DNA of 64,000 bases from Elmis aenea (taxonomy: Eukaryota > Arthropoda > Insecta > Coleoptera > Elmidae). Position numbers and translations under genes: made by a program. Position 1 is the stretch's first letter; every line of letters begins with the position of its first letter. The notes under the pieces are model-generated. The model searched no databases and was not told the origin of the DNA. It saw only the letters and a program-made list of their open reading frames with translations. Where the stretch lies: contig CANTFG010000303.1 of assembly GCA_947652605.1 (NCBI GenBank), forward strand, positions 1 to 64,000, given 5' to 3'. Positions 1 through 10,129 of the stretch are shown in pieces.

Positions 1-2
1 CC

Positions 3-671
3 TTTTTACATAACAATTTAACTAAATTGACACATATTCTAGTTGACAATTCATACCCTAAAGCTCTGGTTTCCAAATTAATTTTCCATAACTCCATCAC
101 TCAACCTGTTAAAAAAGTAACTCCTGTGAATCGTGATGTCAATAACACTCACACTAACTGTGAGGACCCAGTTCCACCTAGTATTATCATAGGCACGCTG
201 CCTTTCATAGAAGATCTGACACCACGTATCACCAACATATTACATAAAGATAACTTATTAATCGCTAAACGTAACGTAATCAATATCGGTCAATTATTTT
301 CTAAAGTCATAGATGTAACACTGTTGCTACTTGAGTCAAATTTAGTGTACAGTATCCCTTGTTTAAATTGTGACAAAATTTATATTGGTCAAACTAAACA
401 ACTTTTAAAAACCAGAATCAATCAACATATTAACGAAAGCAAACGAAAAATCAACTTGAACTCTTGCGCTTTAGCTTCTCATTTTCAAAACAACAAACAC
501 ATAATCAACAACGATAACATAAAAATCTTAGACAAAGAAAGCAATTTAAGCAAAAGACTGTTTTTGGAAATGTATCACATTAGTAACGAACCTAATGCTC
601 TTAATAATAGAACTGACATTAGTAATTTGAGCCTGATATATACTTATTTACTTCGCTCCTCAAGCATTTAA
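3..671 (+). CDS. Penelope-like retroelement, 3' end of ORF with GIY-YIG endonuclease (partial)
   Basis: The frame is open from the window edge to a stop at 671, so the reverse transcriptase lies upstream. The visible part is the RT-endonuclease linker (motifs like LPFIEDLTPRI) followed by a GIY-YIG nuclease domain, roughly the last 110 residues. In that domain, Y-S-I-P-C-L-N-C is followed by K-I-Y-I-G-Q-T and then an arginine in LKTRINQH, which are the expected catalytic Tyr/Gly/Arg elements. Penelope-like elements encode RT plus GIY-YIG and insert by target-primed reverse transcription. No frameshift or stop occurs in the visible 223 codons, so the copy is fairly young. The following 3' region is AT-rich. 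The assignment rests on motif order, not on a search. Confidence 0.82.
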   Translation, partial: FLHNNLTKLTHILVDNSYPKALVSKLIFHNSITQPVKKVTPVNRDVNNTHTNCEDPVPPSIIIGTLPFIEDLTPRITNILHKDNLLIAKRNVINIGQLFSKVIDVTLLLLESNLVYSIPCLNCDKIYIGQTKQLLKTRINQHINESKRKINLNSCALASHFQNNKHIINNDNIKILDKESNLSKRLFLEMYHISNEPNALNNRTDISNLSLIYTYLLRSSSI

Positions 672-1026
672 ATTTCAACTTTTTGGTTGCTTTATTTTTC
701 ATCACATTAATTTTTCCTTACACACAAATGTAGATATGATCCGTTTTGGGGTGTTTTTAAAGTTCGACATATGGCATTGTACACCATATTATTTATAGCT
801 ATAATCTTGACTACTGTGTATTTAAATTAGATTACATTATAATAATTTTTGTATTATATGAACTGCACCATGTTAGTATGTTATAAGTTAAGTTATTATT
901 CTGTAATAATAAGGATACCTGTTATATTGTAAATCCTTTTCTACTGTATTACCATTGTAATTGTTACCACTACGGTAATTAAGTTATTCATGTTAGATTT
1001 TCACGTTGTAGGTAGTTTAGACACAT
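672..1026. other. AT-rich 3' flank of the Penelope-like element
   Basis: No coding potential or clear repeat is visible. The first part is probably the 3' untranslated region of the Penelope-like element. Its 3' end cannot be fixed because no poly(A) or duplication is evident. Confidence 0.4.
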
Positions 1027-1235
1027 TAAAGGACCTCGCAGACCAACGCGATATAGCGGGAGCGGGAGCGGGAGCGAAAATTTCGCGCTCATGGCAAAAA
1101 TAGGATATCGCGAGGTTGACTACACCAGCGCGGTTTAGAGGATGCGGGACATGTGTTAATCGCTATACAGATCCCGCGCGTTTTTCGCTCCCGCTCCCGC
1201 TCCCGCTATATCGCGTTGGTCTGCGAGGTCCTTTA
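1027..1235. mobile_element. 209-bp TIR element (MITE), probable TA target
   Basis: Nearly perfect terminal inverted repeats of about 55 bp begin TAAAGGACCTCGCAG and contain three GGGAGC-type hexamers. They enclose about 100 bp of non-coding sequence. A TA dinucleotide flanks both ends of AAGGACC, which suggests a TA-targeting DNA transposon. No ORF is present, so it is non-autonomous. The superfamily is not established. Confidence 0.75.
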
Positions 1236-1930
1236 TACGTCACTTTGTCGTTCGTCCATTTGAGACATTCTGATTCTGCACATCAAGAAACGATGGTTGC
1301 CTCGCTATAATGAATCTGTTTTAATTCAATTTAAATATGTGTTAACTGTTTTGAGTGTGCCGTCGTAAACTTTTAATATGTATAACATCATCCATTGTAA
1401 CTTTTATTTATTGGATGTTGATCTATCCTAGAGATTAGAGTGACAAATTTTCTACGAATCCACAACATGTTGATTTTCTCTTTATAGCTTCAATTTTCAA
1501 CTTTTCAAATTTCAATTTATTTTTTGTCAAGAGAAAACACATGTGTCGACGATTGTAAATTCAAACAAATTTTAATGAAGTACTTCCATCAATTTCAACC
1601 ATTTCATCTTCGAGAAAATTTTTAATGTTCACCTTATTGTTGCTTTCGAACATCCTCGCTCATCGGTCAGTAGCACCTTATTAGACTCATAAATTAAAAT
1701 TTTAAGGACACTGTAATTTGTTTATAGCTACTGATGAAGGATCAAATAAAGATCCGAAATATTTAGCTGATGTAAAGAGTTTTCTTTATAAACCTAAGGA
1801 CCACTATCCCGTCATTCTATTCAAACTACTAAATGGTCGTAATTTTTGGTTAATAAAACTTAATGTTCGAATGTCTGTTTCGACCGTTGTACAAAATATA
1901 CTATCACTTTGAGCAATTTAGCTCGGCTTC
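1236..1930. other. AT-rich spacer with one exon-like ORF
   Basis: Mostly AT-rich sequence without a recognisable repeat. A possible exon lies at 1728-1912 (separate entry). Nothing else is supported. Confidence 0.3.
1728..1912 (+). CDS. Exon-like open frame, unrecognised
   Basis: A pyrimidine-rich acceptor (TTTGTTTATAG) precedes an open frame containing DPKYLADVKSFLYKPKDHYP and then LFKLLNG. The composition looks protein-like rather than random, but no GTAAGT-type donor follows and no family is recognised. It could be a host exon, a transposon relic or chance. Confidence 0.2.
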
Positions 1931-2193
1931 CAGTGGCGTAGGCAGGATGCTTCCATGGGGGGAATTAATAAATGCAAAAAGAGCTGAGGACTTATTTTTT
2001 TAGGTCACCGCTCTCTTTTTAAGATTTTAGCAGCAGGATGTTTGATGGTTTCATCATGGGGAGGGGGGTAATAAACGGTAAAAAGAGTCGGAGACCTTTT
2101 TTTTAGCACAAAATTTACAATTCTCCAGCTCTATAATAACTTATTGTGAACCTATGGGGGGTTATGACCCCCCACCCCTTGCCTACGCCACTG
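1931..2193. mobile_element. hAT-type MITE with perfect 8-bp target duplication
   Basis: The ends are CAGTGGCGTAGGCA and its reverse complement TGCCTACGCCACTG. The flanking octamer TCGGCTTC at 1923-1930 is repeated exactly at 2194-2201. The CAGTGGCG start and 8-bp duplication are diagnostic of the hAT superfamily. The 263-bp interior has G-runs on one side and C-runs on the other and no ORF. Confidence 0.92.
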
Positions 2194-2201
2194 TCGGCTT
2201 C

Positions 2202-3185
2202 TAATGATCCGAATGGCATCAAATTTAGATAAAACATCAATGAAGGAAGTATTTCTCGAAGAATTTTTTTTGTGTAGATGGCGCTACTAATTTTTACTCT
2301 TTCTAAACGTTCGGTTAATTTTGCGAAAGACCTTGTAATAATGTATGATATATATACTCACAATATCCGTTACTGTTCTCCATAGCAAATATTAAGAAAA
2401 AATAAACAACCAAATGTACACAAAATTAACTGTTGCAAAGTATTTCGATTGCACAAAGCTTCCATTTTTTGGTGTCTTCTCTTCGATAAAGTCTTAAACT
2501 TATTTGTAACAGAATTATTTGAAGTAATGGCCTTAATCTTGTTTTCTATAGATAAAAATTGACAAACAAAACACTTAACAAAAAAGGGAACATTTCAGAG
2601 TAAGATATTAGATTTTTATCAATTAAGTTTAAAACAAATGTCGTTACAGTAATTGCGTAATATGAATGGCGCACTATACTGAATACACTTACAGTACAAT
2701 CATACAAATTTTAAAAGTTAACTAAAATACAGTAAAGGGTTGACCTATGAATTTAAAATACTAAATATATACTAATTACGAATATTTAAAACGCTGTTCT
2801 TTAAAATACATATGAAACATATACAATGGAATTTAATGTTTTAAAGAAATCTTCTCAAGTTTTAAGCACTACTGGGGTTTCTGAATCTTGACCGTTTTTA
2901 TATTCCCGGGCTCAAAACTTTTAAGAACAAAAATTCCAGATATTAAGCGACTTTTATTTTTTCGAGAGATTACTTCGGTAGTTCGGTGTAAATAATTTTA
3001 TAAAAGAGAAAGGACCCTAAATGGGTGTAGTTAATTAAAATCGATTTTTTAATCAACATTTATTTGTACAGGGTCCTTCATTAGTGCGTCGGGCTTCATA
3101 GCGCCCCGCCCGTAGGAGATAGAAGAAAAACTTAATCACATAAAATTATTGGTTTGAAAGGACCTACCTCTTAAAATTATTTTCA
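2202..3185. other. AT-rich spacer without recognisable gene
   Basis: No ORF of interest is seen. The terminal part (about 3010-3085) has a short degenerate inverted segment around GGGTCCTTCATTAG, which may be another transposon edge. Confidence 0.3.
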
Positions 3186-3189
3186 TCTA

Positions 3190-3260
3190 TACAGGGTGTC
3201 CCATTTTTGCGCTATAACAAAAACAAAGATTTTTTTAAATGGAACACCCTGTATATTTTT
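3190..3260. repeat. Short inverted TACAGGGTGTCCC module
   Basis: TATACAGGGTGTCCCA and TGGAACACCCTGTATA face each other about 70 bp apart. The same facing pair occurs at 4627-4694 and single ends recur throughout the window. It is probably the joined ends or a minimal derivative of a Tc1/mariner-like foldback family. Confidence 0.55.
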
Positions 3261-3899
3261 AGGTCTTCGGATGTCATTTTTTAACCTCTACGTCTGTTCA
3301 CTTTTTGATTTTGTGTCAGTGTTGCCAACTTATAATTTTTTTCCGAAAAATCTCACATAAGCAAGCTTAATTTTAAAAAATCGCAGCGACCTCGTTTCTT
3401 GAAGTTAAGAAATAAGTTTTAGCAATAATATTAGCCCGGTTAGGGAGCAACATTTTAATAATAAAAAATTTTAATTTAGTGATACAGGGTGTTCACAAAA
3501 AAATGCCAAACTTTCCAAACTTCAAAGTAACATCTTATTTTTTTCAAATGTAACCACTCCTATTTTATTTCGCTATTCGATAGCTTTTTTTCTCCTTTTC
3601 AATTTTCATAGGGGTTTTTCTATATCTATTGAGATCTGTTGAGATATTTAATACTTTTCACAAAAGTAGCCATTTAATTGCATTTTTATGCACCGAAGTA
3701 GGCCGCGCTGATGCAAAACAAATGCCAAAATGTAAGCAAGTGTCAACTTGACATTTAAATAAATTTAGAATTTAAGCGGATATTAATTACGTAATAAAAT
3801 TAATTGTTTTTATTCAAAAACTATGAAAAGTAACAAATTGAAAATACATAAAAGAGAAACGGCTACAATAAATGTTTGAAATGTCTTCTATTTTCATCC

Positions 3900-4150
3900 A
3901 GGCACACTGCATTAGGTGCAGTTTTTGACAATTTATTTTATTGACAGTCAACCTGTTAAAGGATATGTTTCCTTGTCATTTAATTTCACGTTTTGGTAAT
4001 GTCAAGTGGCCACCAAAATCTCCTAACCTGACTGAACCAGATCTTTTTTATGGAGGCATTTGAAGAAAAAAGATGGTGAACAAGCTGAAAACTGTACAAC
4101 AACTTAGGATAACATTCGCAATGAAATCGAAGCAATGTCGCCAGAAATAT
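3900..4150 (+). pseudogene. Tc1/mariner-type transposase relic (C-terminal end)
   Basis: From 4001 the translation reads VKWPPKSPNLTEPDLF and, after a frameshift, resumes in the tail DNIRNEIEAMSPEI. The WPPxSPDLxPxDFF motif carries the last catalytic acidic residue of DDE_3/mariner transposases, here retained in EPD. Upstream sequence back to about 3900 (HTALG region) looks like the preceding part but is broken. Several frameshifts and stops make it dead. It is the only Tc1/mariner transposase trace near the many TACAGGGTGT termini and is a plausible source family for them. It abuts the TTAGG array directly. Confidence 0.7.
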
Positions 4151-4151
4151 C

Positions 4152-4185
4152 AGGTTAGGTTAGGTTAGGTTAGGTTAGGTTAGGT
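4152..4185 (+). repeat. Interstitial (TTAGG)n telomere-type array
   Basis: There are 34 bp of uninterrupted AGGTT/TTAGG, about 6.8 units. TTAGG is the ancestral insect telomeric repeat. It sits inside transposon debris, so it is interstitial and not a chromosome end. Confidence 0.9.
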
Positions 4186-4194
4186 ACTTGAAAA

Positions 4195-4694
4195 TATTAC
4201 TTTGCCCTAATAATTAACAATAAAATCGCGATATCTCGGAAAATATCAATTTTAGGTGAAAAACAGCCTTAATGTTTTTAAAAGAGAATTAAATTTTCTA
4301 TAAGACGGTGTAAAAAAATATAGGGCGTTGTATTTAAAAAAAATGAGTTATCGATGTTTAAAGTTTCACAAGTTTGGCCAAGCGTAAAAAACGCCCTGTA
4401 TAATATTTTAAAAATGTAGGTGGTGCAAAGTGTTACATAATCTATTGTCAATCTTATCTCCAAGCGAATTTCTTCAGACTTCTCAAAGTTTTCAAATGTT
4501 GAAAATTTTTGAAAATACTGTATTTTCATGAAAATGCAATTTTCACGAGAACGGTTGACTTTAGATCCCTATGACCTTTTACATTTTTTAAAGTAAATTT
4601 AAAGAGGAATTCAAAAATGTAATAATATACAGGGTGTTCCATAAGAAAAAGTATAACTTTGATATGGCACTCTTTTTTGGAGCACCCTGTATAT
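4195..4694 (+). repeat. Single arm of foldback family C plus TACAGGGTGTTCC module
   Basis: The segment from the AATAAAATCGCGATATCTC region through GTAAAAAACGCCCTGTATAA to the ATACAGGGTGTTCC end closely parallels 44800-45245, the right arm of the palindrome at 43750-45330. A related arm in the other orientation is at 21405-21790. It is non-coding. An ORF on its minus strand is a by-product. Confidence 0.65.
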
Positions 4695-4989
4695 TTGAAA
4701 ATATTTTTAAAATGTAGCCCTTATTGACTTACATAATCTAACAGCGACAGAAATTGAAAAATATAAACCGTTTCGCCATAAAACTCCGACGCGTCCGTCG
4801 TGACTCACCCTGTATGTACCATCGAAAGTTTGTAAAATACTAGAACTGTAATTTATCATTGTGAATGGTTCTGATTTGTACCAGTCAGTTTTATAGGTCT
4901 ACCTAGTGTCAAATTGTACAGTTTACGCTGCAAGTGCGCCCCCTGAAGTATTTTACACAACACAACAAGCGAATTTGGTTTTGTTAGAC

Positions 4990-5098
4990 ACTGGTGGTAC
5001 TTATATATACCACACTATAACCACATATAACCCTAGTGGTACTTATATATACCACACTATAACCACATATAACCCTAGTGGTACATATATGTACCACC
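4990..5098. repeat. 46-bp tandem repeat with internal palindromes
   Basis: Two full copies and a partial third of a unit containing GGTACTTATATATACCAC and CACTATAACCACATATAAC. Each unit contains a GGTAC...TATA...GTACC-like palindrome. It is open in frame on the plus strand but shows no protein family. Confidence 0.7.
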
Positions 5099-5142
5099 TT
5101 CTCCAAGAGAATCTGTTTGAAAAAATTTTTTTTTTCAATTAA

Positions 5143-5499
5143 TCTTCTTTTTATACTTTATTAAGCCAAAATATTACCGAAAATATTTGAAAACCTCATT
5201 CTTCAAATACCGTATTGAAAGGGTTTTAAGGCGAAAATAGTGACTCTGGCTGGCAAAAAGTTAAGTAATGACAGATAAAAACTAGCAATGTAGGTAGGGA
5301 GGTGGATGAAAATGAATATTGCACAAGTGCGTAGGGCGAAATATAACAAAAATTAAAAGAAACTATAGGCACTGTTACAAGTTACAATTACAACCTACCC
5401 GTGTGTTACTTTCATCCCCGGTCTCCCCTACAACAAAAGATTGTGAGGTGGTTATTTATTTTTCTTTTTTATATTACACACACCATCAAATGGGTTTGC
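5143..5499. other. Spacer without recognised gene
   Basis: AT-rich sequence. Open frames around 5319-5648 run into the degenerate repeat below and show no conserved features. Confidence 0.3.
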
Positions 5500-5640
5500 G
5501 GAAAATTGCTCGAAAACAATTGCTCAAAAGACAATTACTCAAACGACAATTGCTCGAAAAATTGTACCTCGTATGGAAAGTTCCTCGAAAGCTTAGTTGC
5601 TCGAATAACAATTTCTCGAAAAAAAAATTGCTCGAAATAA
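5500..5640. repeat. Degenerate CAATTGCTCGAAAA minisatellite
   Basis: Roughly nine imperfect copies of a 13-18-bp unit built on CAATTGCTCGAAA, mostly in direct orientation with variable spacing. Confidence 0.6.
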
Positions 5641-5736
5641 TGAAATAAGTTACTCACAAAATTTTATTAAATTTATATAAATACAAAATAATTAAATGTA
5701 CCAGAAAAGTTGTTTACATTTGTTAACACTTACTCA

Positions 5737-5862
5737 ATTTGTTGTTGAGATAAACACTATAAATATTTAAAAATATTACATACTACATAACTGCTGATTC
5801 TGACTATATTGTTGTTATCTTATGTTCAAATATTTGTAATGTTATCTCAACAACAAATAAAA
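5737..5862. repeat. Hairpin repeat also found at 47925-48070
   Basis: The arms ATTTGTTGTTGAGATAA and TTATCTCAACAACAAAT enclose about 90 bp with further partial complementarity. The same hairpin followed by CCTTCGTAACTTGTACC occurs near 47925-48070, showing a dispersed foldback family. Confidence 0.65.
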
Positions 5863-5936
5863 AACCTTCGTAACTTGTACCAAATGAGATTTAAAATGCT
5901 TATCACAAGGGTGGAATACATTACCACTAGGGTACC

Positions 5937-6070
5937 TGTAGTGTTTTAATACATATAACTGACAGTATTTTTACAAAAAACCCTCGTAACTAATAAACAA
6001 CATGTAACTAACAATAATATGTAACTAATCAATAACTGTGTAACTAAAACTACCTATAAAATACACTGCA
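5937..6070 (-). repeat. 3' LTR (134 bp)
   Basis: Identical by eye to 9269-9402. Contains several GTAACTAA repeats. TG...CA ends. Confidence 0.93.
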
Positions 6071-6078
6071 CTCCCTCC
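6071..6078 (-). promoter_or_regulatory. Polypurine tract
   Basis: On the minus strand GGAGGGAG directly precedes the 3' LTR, as expected for the plus-strand primer of an LTR retrotransposon. Confidence 0.7.
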
Positions 6079-6248
6079 ATGCTTAAACAGAAACCAATAA
6101 CATTAACAGAGTCCTCGGCCTTTGTTTTAACATAAGTTATGCCGGTGATTTCCCATTTACAGAATTAGGTGTGTTTCTATACTTGAATAACACGTTTACC
6201 AGTGTCACGTATATATTGAACGTCTTCTCTTGCACTTCACTATCCCTC

Positions 6249-6590
6249 TCAATTTTTTTTAAATTTGGACTTTATAATTTGAACCGCTTTCTCTGCCAAC
6301 CCATTGGACGGCGGATGATAAGGTGGGCTCTTGGTTACCTTTATTTTCTTACTATTACAAAAACTTATAAATTCGTCACTACTAAAGGGTTGCCCATTAT
6401 CGGATACAATTTCATACGGAAACCCAAAAGTTGCGAACACGTTTCTTAGTTTTCTTATTGTCGTCTCTGCATTTGCTTGCTTTACTACCCAAGCTTCGAT
6501 CCACCTAGTGTAACTGTCCATTAGCACAAGAATATTATAATTTTGAAACTTTAGAAAATCAATGTGTACCCGTTCAAATATTTTACTTGT
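6249..6590 (-). pseudogene. Gypsy-like integrase core (N-terminally deleted)
   Basis: The minus-strand frame begins with ERVHIDFLKFQNYN, giving the first catalytic aspartate (HID). It continues MDSYTRWIEAW and SDNGQPFSSDEF (second aspartate), then SPPYHPPSNGLAEKAVQ (catalytic glutamate). This is the rve integrase core. The zinc-binding N-terminal domain is absent and the C-terminal region is short. The frame joins the upstream protease across a deletion at about 6575-6595, with a frame change. A new copy would lack RT, so this is a defective pol. Confidence 0.85.
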
Positions 6591-6603
6591 TTTAAATCTG
6601 AAA

Positions 6604-6700
6604 ACTTTTCTACATACTCTTTTTCACTAATCACGCTTACACTTGCGCCTGTATCTATTTCCATTGGCAATCTTTTTTTATTAGCCTTAACTATAACTTC
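6604..6700 (-). pseudogene. Gypsy-like aspartic protease fragment
   Basis: The minus-strand translation contains KKRLPMEIDTGASVSVIS. The D-T-G triplet at 6648-6656 is the retropepsin active site. The frame is continuous with gag if the 6701-8259 insertion and one CTTC copy are subtracted. Downstream it ends shortly after the flap region at the deletion into integrase. Confidence 0.85.
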
Positions 6701-8259
6701 TGTGACGTGCGCTTATGCAACGTCGTTATTTACTTAAAGGTTTTGTTGCTTTTGATGTGGCTCGTGTCGTCGGATGCTCTGGAGGACTCCTTCACGTCGT
6801 TTAGCGTAGTGCACCAGGTCTAGAGTAGCTGTAAGGTAGTGAGGTTGGCGAAATTAAACAACATTTACTTTGTGATCGGTGTTTATTATTCATATTTTGT
6901 TCAATATTTTATAGTTGGAGTTTTAACGTAGATTCGTGAGTATGTGTGTGGATGCGTATGTATGAAATTACGTGGGATTGTGTGTGCAATCGAATGTTGG
7001 TGTCTGTATGAAATTATGTGTTTTATGTGTACAATTAAATGTTGGTGTAGGTGTAAATATTGTGTTGGTGTATGTGTGTATCTGTTTAAACTCCAACTAG
7101 GTCTGTCGAATAGCGAAAGCTCGCCCATCAGACCTCTTTGTTGGAGTTGGTAGGAAGACTTTATGGGGTCGATCGATAAGCGATAATTCGCCCGCAGACC
7201 TCGCTCTAAAGTCCATAAAAATAATTGAGCCGTGTGCTCTCGTAGCGAAAACTCGCCCAAACTGCACGTGCAATGGCCCAAAGGGTTACAAGATAACAGG
7301 AGCTTCAGAATCTAGCGAAAACTCGCCGCAGAAGCTGGCTCTGTATATCAGGTGGAATGTGTATGATTGTGTCGTGTGGTTCTGTGTTGAACCCCTTTAT
7401 TTTGACATAGACATACACATCTTTTTATACATGTTTTTGGAAGCGTGGGGTGAAAAATAGCTAAACTACGCCTATTAGTCGCTCTGAACTAATTACAATC
7501 CTAGTATTGAATAAAAAAGGCGTAAAACAAAGTTTAGTCGTTTGTTAATTCGTTATTTAGTTGTGTGCACAGAGAGGGGGTGCAATCCGGATGTTTTAGT
7601 TTGTTACTGACTGTGCCCCTCCAAAACTAGATTATCTAACCAAAACTGATTCCTGTTTTCACCCCACCAAAATTCCTAAATAAAGTTGTACACGCTAAAA
7701 TATGTTAAACTGCATTCAAGTTACATCAAATAATAATAAAATTACATCTATGCTAATATTTTACAAGAATAAACATTGTCATTAAAAACGATACAAATTA
7801 CATACACTGAAAGAGGTCATGGCCCTTTTAATAAACTAACAGGTGTTCCCTTAGGAATGTTCATTGAGTTTGTGGTTCACATACAATATTTCAATCATCA
7901 AGTCATTCCATACTTTCTTTAGCCGACCTAGCTAGCATACCATCGGTCCAAGTACCGATAATTTACGATGTCATTTACTATTAGTCAGGCCATATGCCCA
8001 CGAAACAACCCCAAACACCCTGACCTTATTTTTGAGTGTATTATTTACGTATTTAATAACGTAACCCGTCCATGGCTAAGCTAATGTTTTTTAAGAAATA
8101 GTTGATAAGAAACAGACTAAACAAACTTAAGTTTAAAAATATTCTTTAATTTTAAAATTCCCACGATAGTTTTGGAAGCCAGAACAATTATTGAAGGTGC
8201 ATAACTTGAAAATATTGATTTTATTTAAAATTATTTATATTACTAATGCAGCCGTCACA
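6701..8259. mobile_element. Solo-LTR-like insertion inside the gypsy element
   Basis: It starts TGTGACGTGCGC, ends GCCGTCACA, and is flanked by CTTC at 6697-6700 and 8260-8263. TG...CA ends with short inverted repeats and a 4-bp duplication fit a long LTR left after recombination. The first 500 bp recur at 32932-33462. It contains repeated segments built on TAGCGAAAACTCGCCC around 7090-7330 and no protein-coding frame. A non-autonomous TIR element of unknown type is the alternative. Confidence 0.7.
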
Positions 8260-8263
8260 CTTC

Positions 8264-9214
8264 TAAGCTGCTGTTAATTTTATTTACTAATTCAATTGTA
8301 CTCAGCTCATACTCATCACCCTTCTCTGTTTTTTTTTTCTCTATTATCTCAACTTTATTTTCATATTCATCTGAATCTGACAATAAATCTTCACTAGACT
8401 GCTCTTTTAAGTTCTCATCTTCCACCTGATAAACTTTTGATTTTTCTTTTTTCTTGCACACCCAGCTTGTGTGACCTGTTACCCCACAACTAAAACATTT
8501 CCAATTTTTTGTTTGGCAATTCACCTGCTTATGCATTTTTCCACAGTGTTGGCATGGGTGCAGCCCCTCTTTTCTTTTATTATCTTCCTTTTTGTCCTTT
8601 TCGAACCTTCTGTATTTTTCTCGGGTGTACTTGTTGACTGCACCTGGTTGCAACTCCCTTATTTGCTCTTGAGCTAATTCCATATTAACTGCAACTTGTA
8701 CTGCACTACTAAATGTGAGATCTTTTTCTGACAGTATCCTTGTCTGAATCTTTTGTGACCGCATTCCACACACGAGCCTATCTCGCAATGCATCGTCCAA
8801 AAATTGACCATATTCACATTTACTTGCCAACTGCTTTAGTTTAATTACGTATTCAGATATCGACTCTGAGACCTCTTGCTCACATTTGTTAAACTTGAAT
8901 CTCTCTGCAATTATGTTTTGCTTTGGCGCATAGAATTTTTCTAACGCTTGAATCAACTCACTGTACGACTTGGTTTTTGGTTCCTCTGGCATTAACAAAC
9001 TTTTTAACACTTTATAGACTTTCGATCCAATCAAAGTTATTAACAATGGTACCTTCATACGTTCCTCCACTACATTCACTACCATATACTGTTCTAATCT
9101 TTCTGTGTAAACGATGAAGTCCTCTTTTTCTGGATCAAACTCGTTTATTGTACCTATTAATGCCATTTTAGTACGAACACTACGACTACCTTCTGCTTTA
9201 CCGACTACACTCAC
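8264..9214 (-). CDS. Gypsy-like gag polyprotein
   Basis: The minus-strand ORF is about 319 codons. It begins with a retrotransposon capsid region (residues about 15-200, with FDPEKEDFIVYTERLEQY and RDRLVCGMRS). Two zinc knuckles follow: CQHCGKMHKQVNC (CX2CX3HX4C, slightly non-canonical) and CFSCGVTGHTSWVC (canonical CX2CX4HX4C). An acidic tail follows. Gag packages the RNA and forms the particle. The present stop codon lies in the inserted LTR (8255-8259 side); without the insertion the frame continues into protease, the usual gag-PR arrangement. No internal stop is present. Confidence 0.9.
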
Positions 9215-9252
9215 TAAATCGTATTAACCTCACGATTTTACTAAACGTTTTT

Positions 9253-9265
9253 ATCCTCGTCGCCA
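9253..9265 (-). promoter_or_regulatory. tRNA primer-binding site
   Basis: On the minus strand TGGCGACGAGGAT lies three bases after the 5' LTR. TGG pairs with the tRNA CCA end. Which tRNA is used cannot be decided by eye. Confidence 0.7.
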
Positions 9266-9268
9266 AAA

Positions 9269-9402
9269 TGTAGTGTTTTAATACATATAACTGACAGTAT
9301 TTTTACAAAAAACCCTCGTAACTAATAAACAACATGTAACTAACAATAATATGTAACTAATCAATAACTGTGTAACTAAAACTACCTATAAAATACACTG
9401 CA
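9269..9402 (-). repeat. 5' LTR (134 bp)
   Basis: Identical by eye to 5937-6070 and followed by the GTACC duplication. Confidence 0.93.
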
Positions 9403-9414
9403 GTACCTCTATAT

Positions 9415-10126
9415 AACAGGGTATGGCCACGCTTCACAAACTCTCCAAATTTCTAAAGCCGCTATGGGATTATATAGGATTTCTTTTAATAATTCAATTT
9501 TTAAACGAAATTTGTAGGTAAAAACTCAATTGGCGTGCAGAAATAGATGCAATAAGAAGTATAGCAATTAAAAAATGAGTAAAATGAAGGATTAACAATT
9601 GTTATTAGCTATTAATGTTTAAAAACCATCTACGGAGCGCGTATTTCCATGGTAGGCATGCAACCCATGATACACGCCGTGTATCATGGGGTGTAGGCAT
9701 GTAAGGAATAAAACACAAGACGTCATGATAAACGTATTTTTTAATGTCCAATGAGCAACTGAAAAGTATAGATTCATCAATTTAATTTCATATTTTATCA
9801 CAAAATTACATTATTAATCCCAATCATTGCTATTAAGTTCGATGTAGACCAATAATACAATGCACATTTTCTTAAAAATTAAAAAAATAATTGTATTTAA
9901 CTTAACTTATGAAGTTTACGTATGGTAATAACTTACACAACTATCACTAATGTCTTTTAAAGTCTTAGAACACACTTAAACACTCTGAACACGCAAGAAA
10001 AAAATAAAATATGAATATTCGCCTATGCGCTCCATACTAAGTATTTGAAATCTGGAGGCAAGCGAAACTCGACCGTATATACACCTCAGCCAATAGAAAC
10101 TTGTTCTCGGCTGACCATACCCTGTT
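9415..10126. mobile_element. 712-bp TIR element with central perfect hairpin
   Basis: AACAGGGTATGG at the left faces CCATACCCTGTT at the right, and TAT flanks both ends (9412-9414, 10127-10129). Inside, CCCATGATACAC and GTGTATCATGGG form a 12-bp-arm hairpin with a 3-nt loop (9664-9690). No transposase is seen. The superfamily is unresolved. Confidence 0.65.
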
Positions 10127-10129
10127 TAT

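Larger units (their letters stand above)
5937..9402 (-). mobile_element. Gypsy-like LTR retrotransposon, recent but internally deleted
   Basis: Two 134-bp LTRs (5937-6070 and 9269-9402) appear identical, begin TG and end CA, and are flanked by the direct repeat GTACC (5932-5936, 9403-9407). The coding strand is minus: 5' LTR at right, primer-binding site, gag (8264-9214), protease (about 6604-6700), integrase (6249-6590), polypurine tract (6071-6078), 3' LTR at left. Reverse transcriptase and RNase H are missing because the protease frame runs straight into integrase. A 1559-bp LTR-like element (6701-8259) is inserted between gag and protease. Identical LTRs imply recent insertion, so the deleted form was probably mobilised in trans. 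Confidence 0.93.

Noticed and set aside
4152..4185. Real chromosome end
   Set aside because: The array is only 34 bp and is followed by 60 kb of sequence, so it is interstitial.
6901..7281. 126-codon minus-strand frame with HTHPHT-rich sequence inside the LTR-like insertion
   Set aside because: It arises from GTGTATGTGTG-type simple sequence on the plus strand and part of it recurs in the second LTR copy with changes. No protein features.
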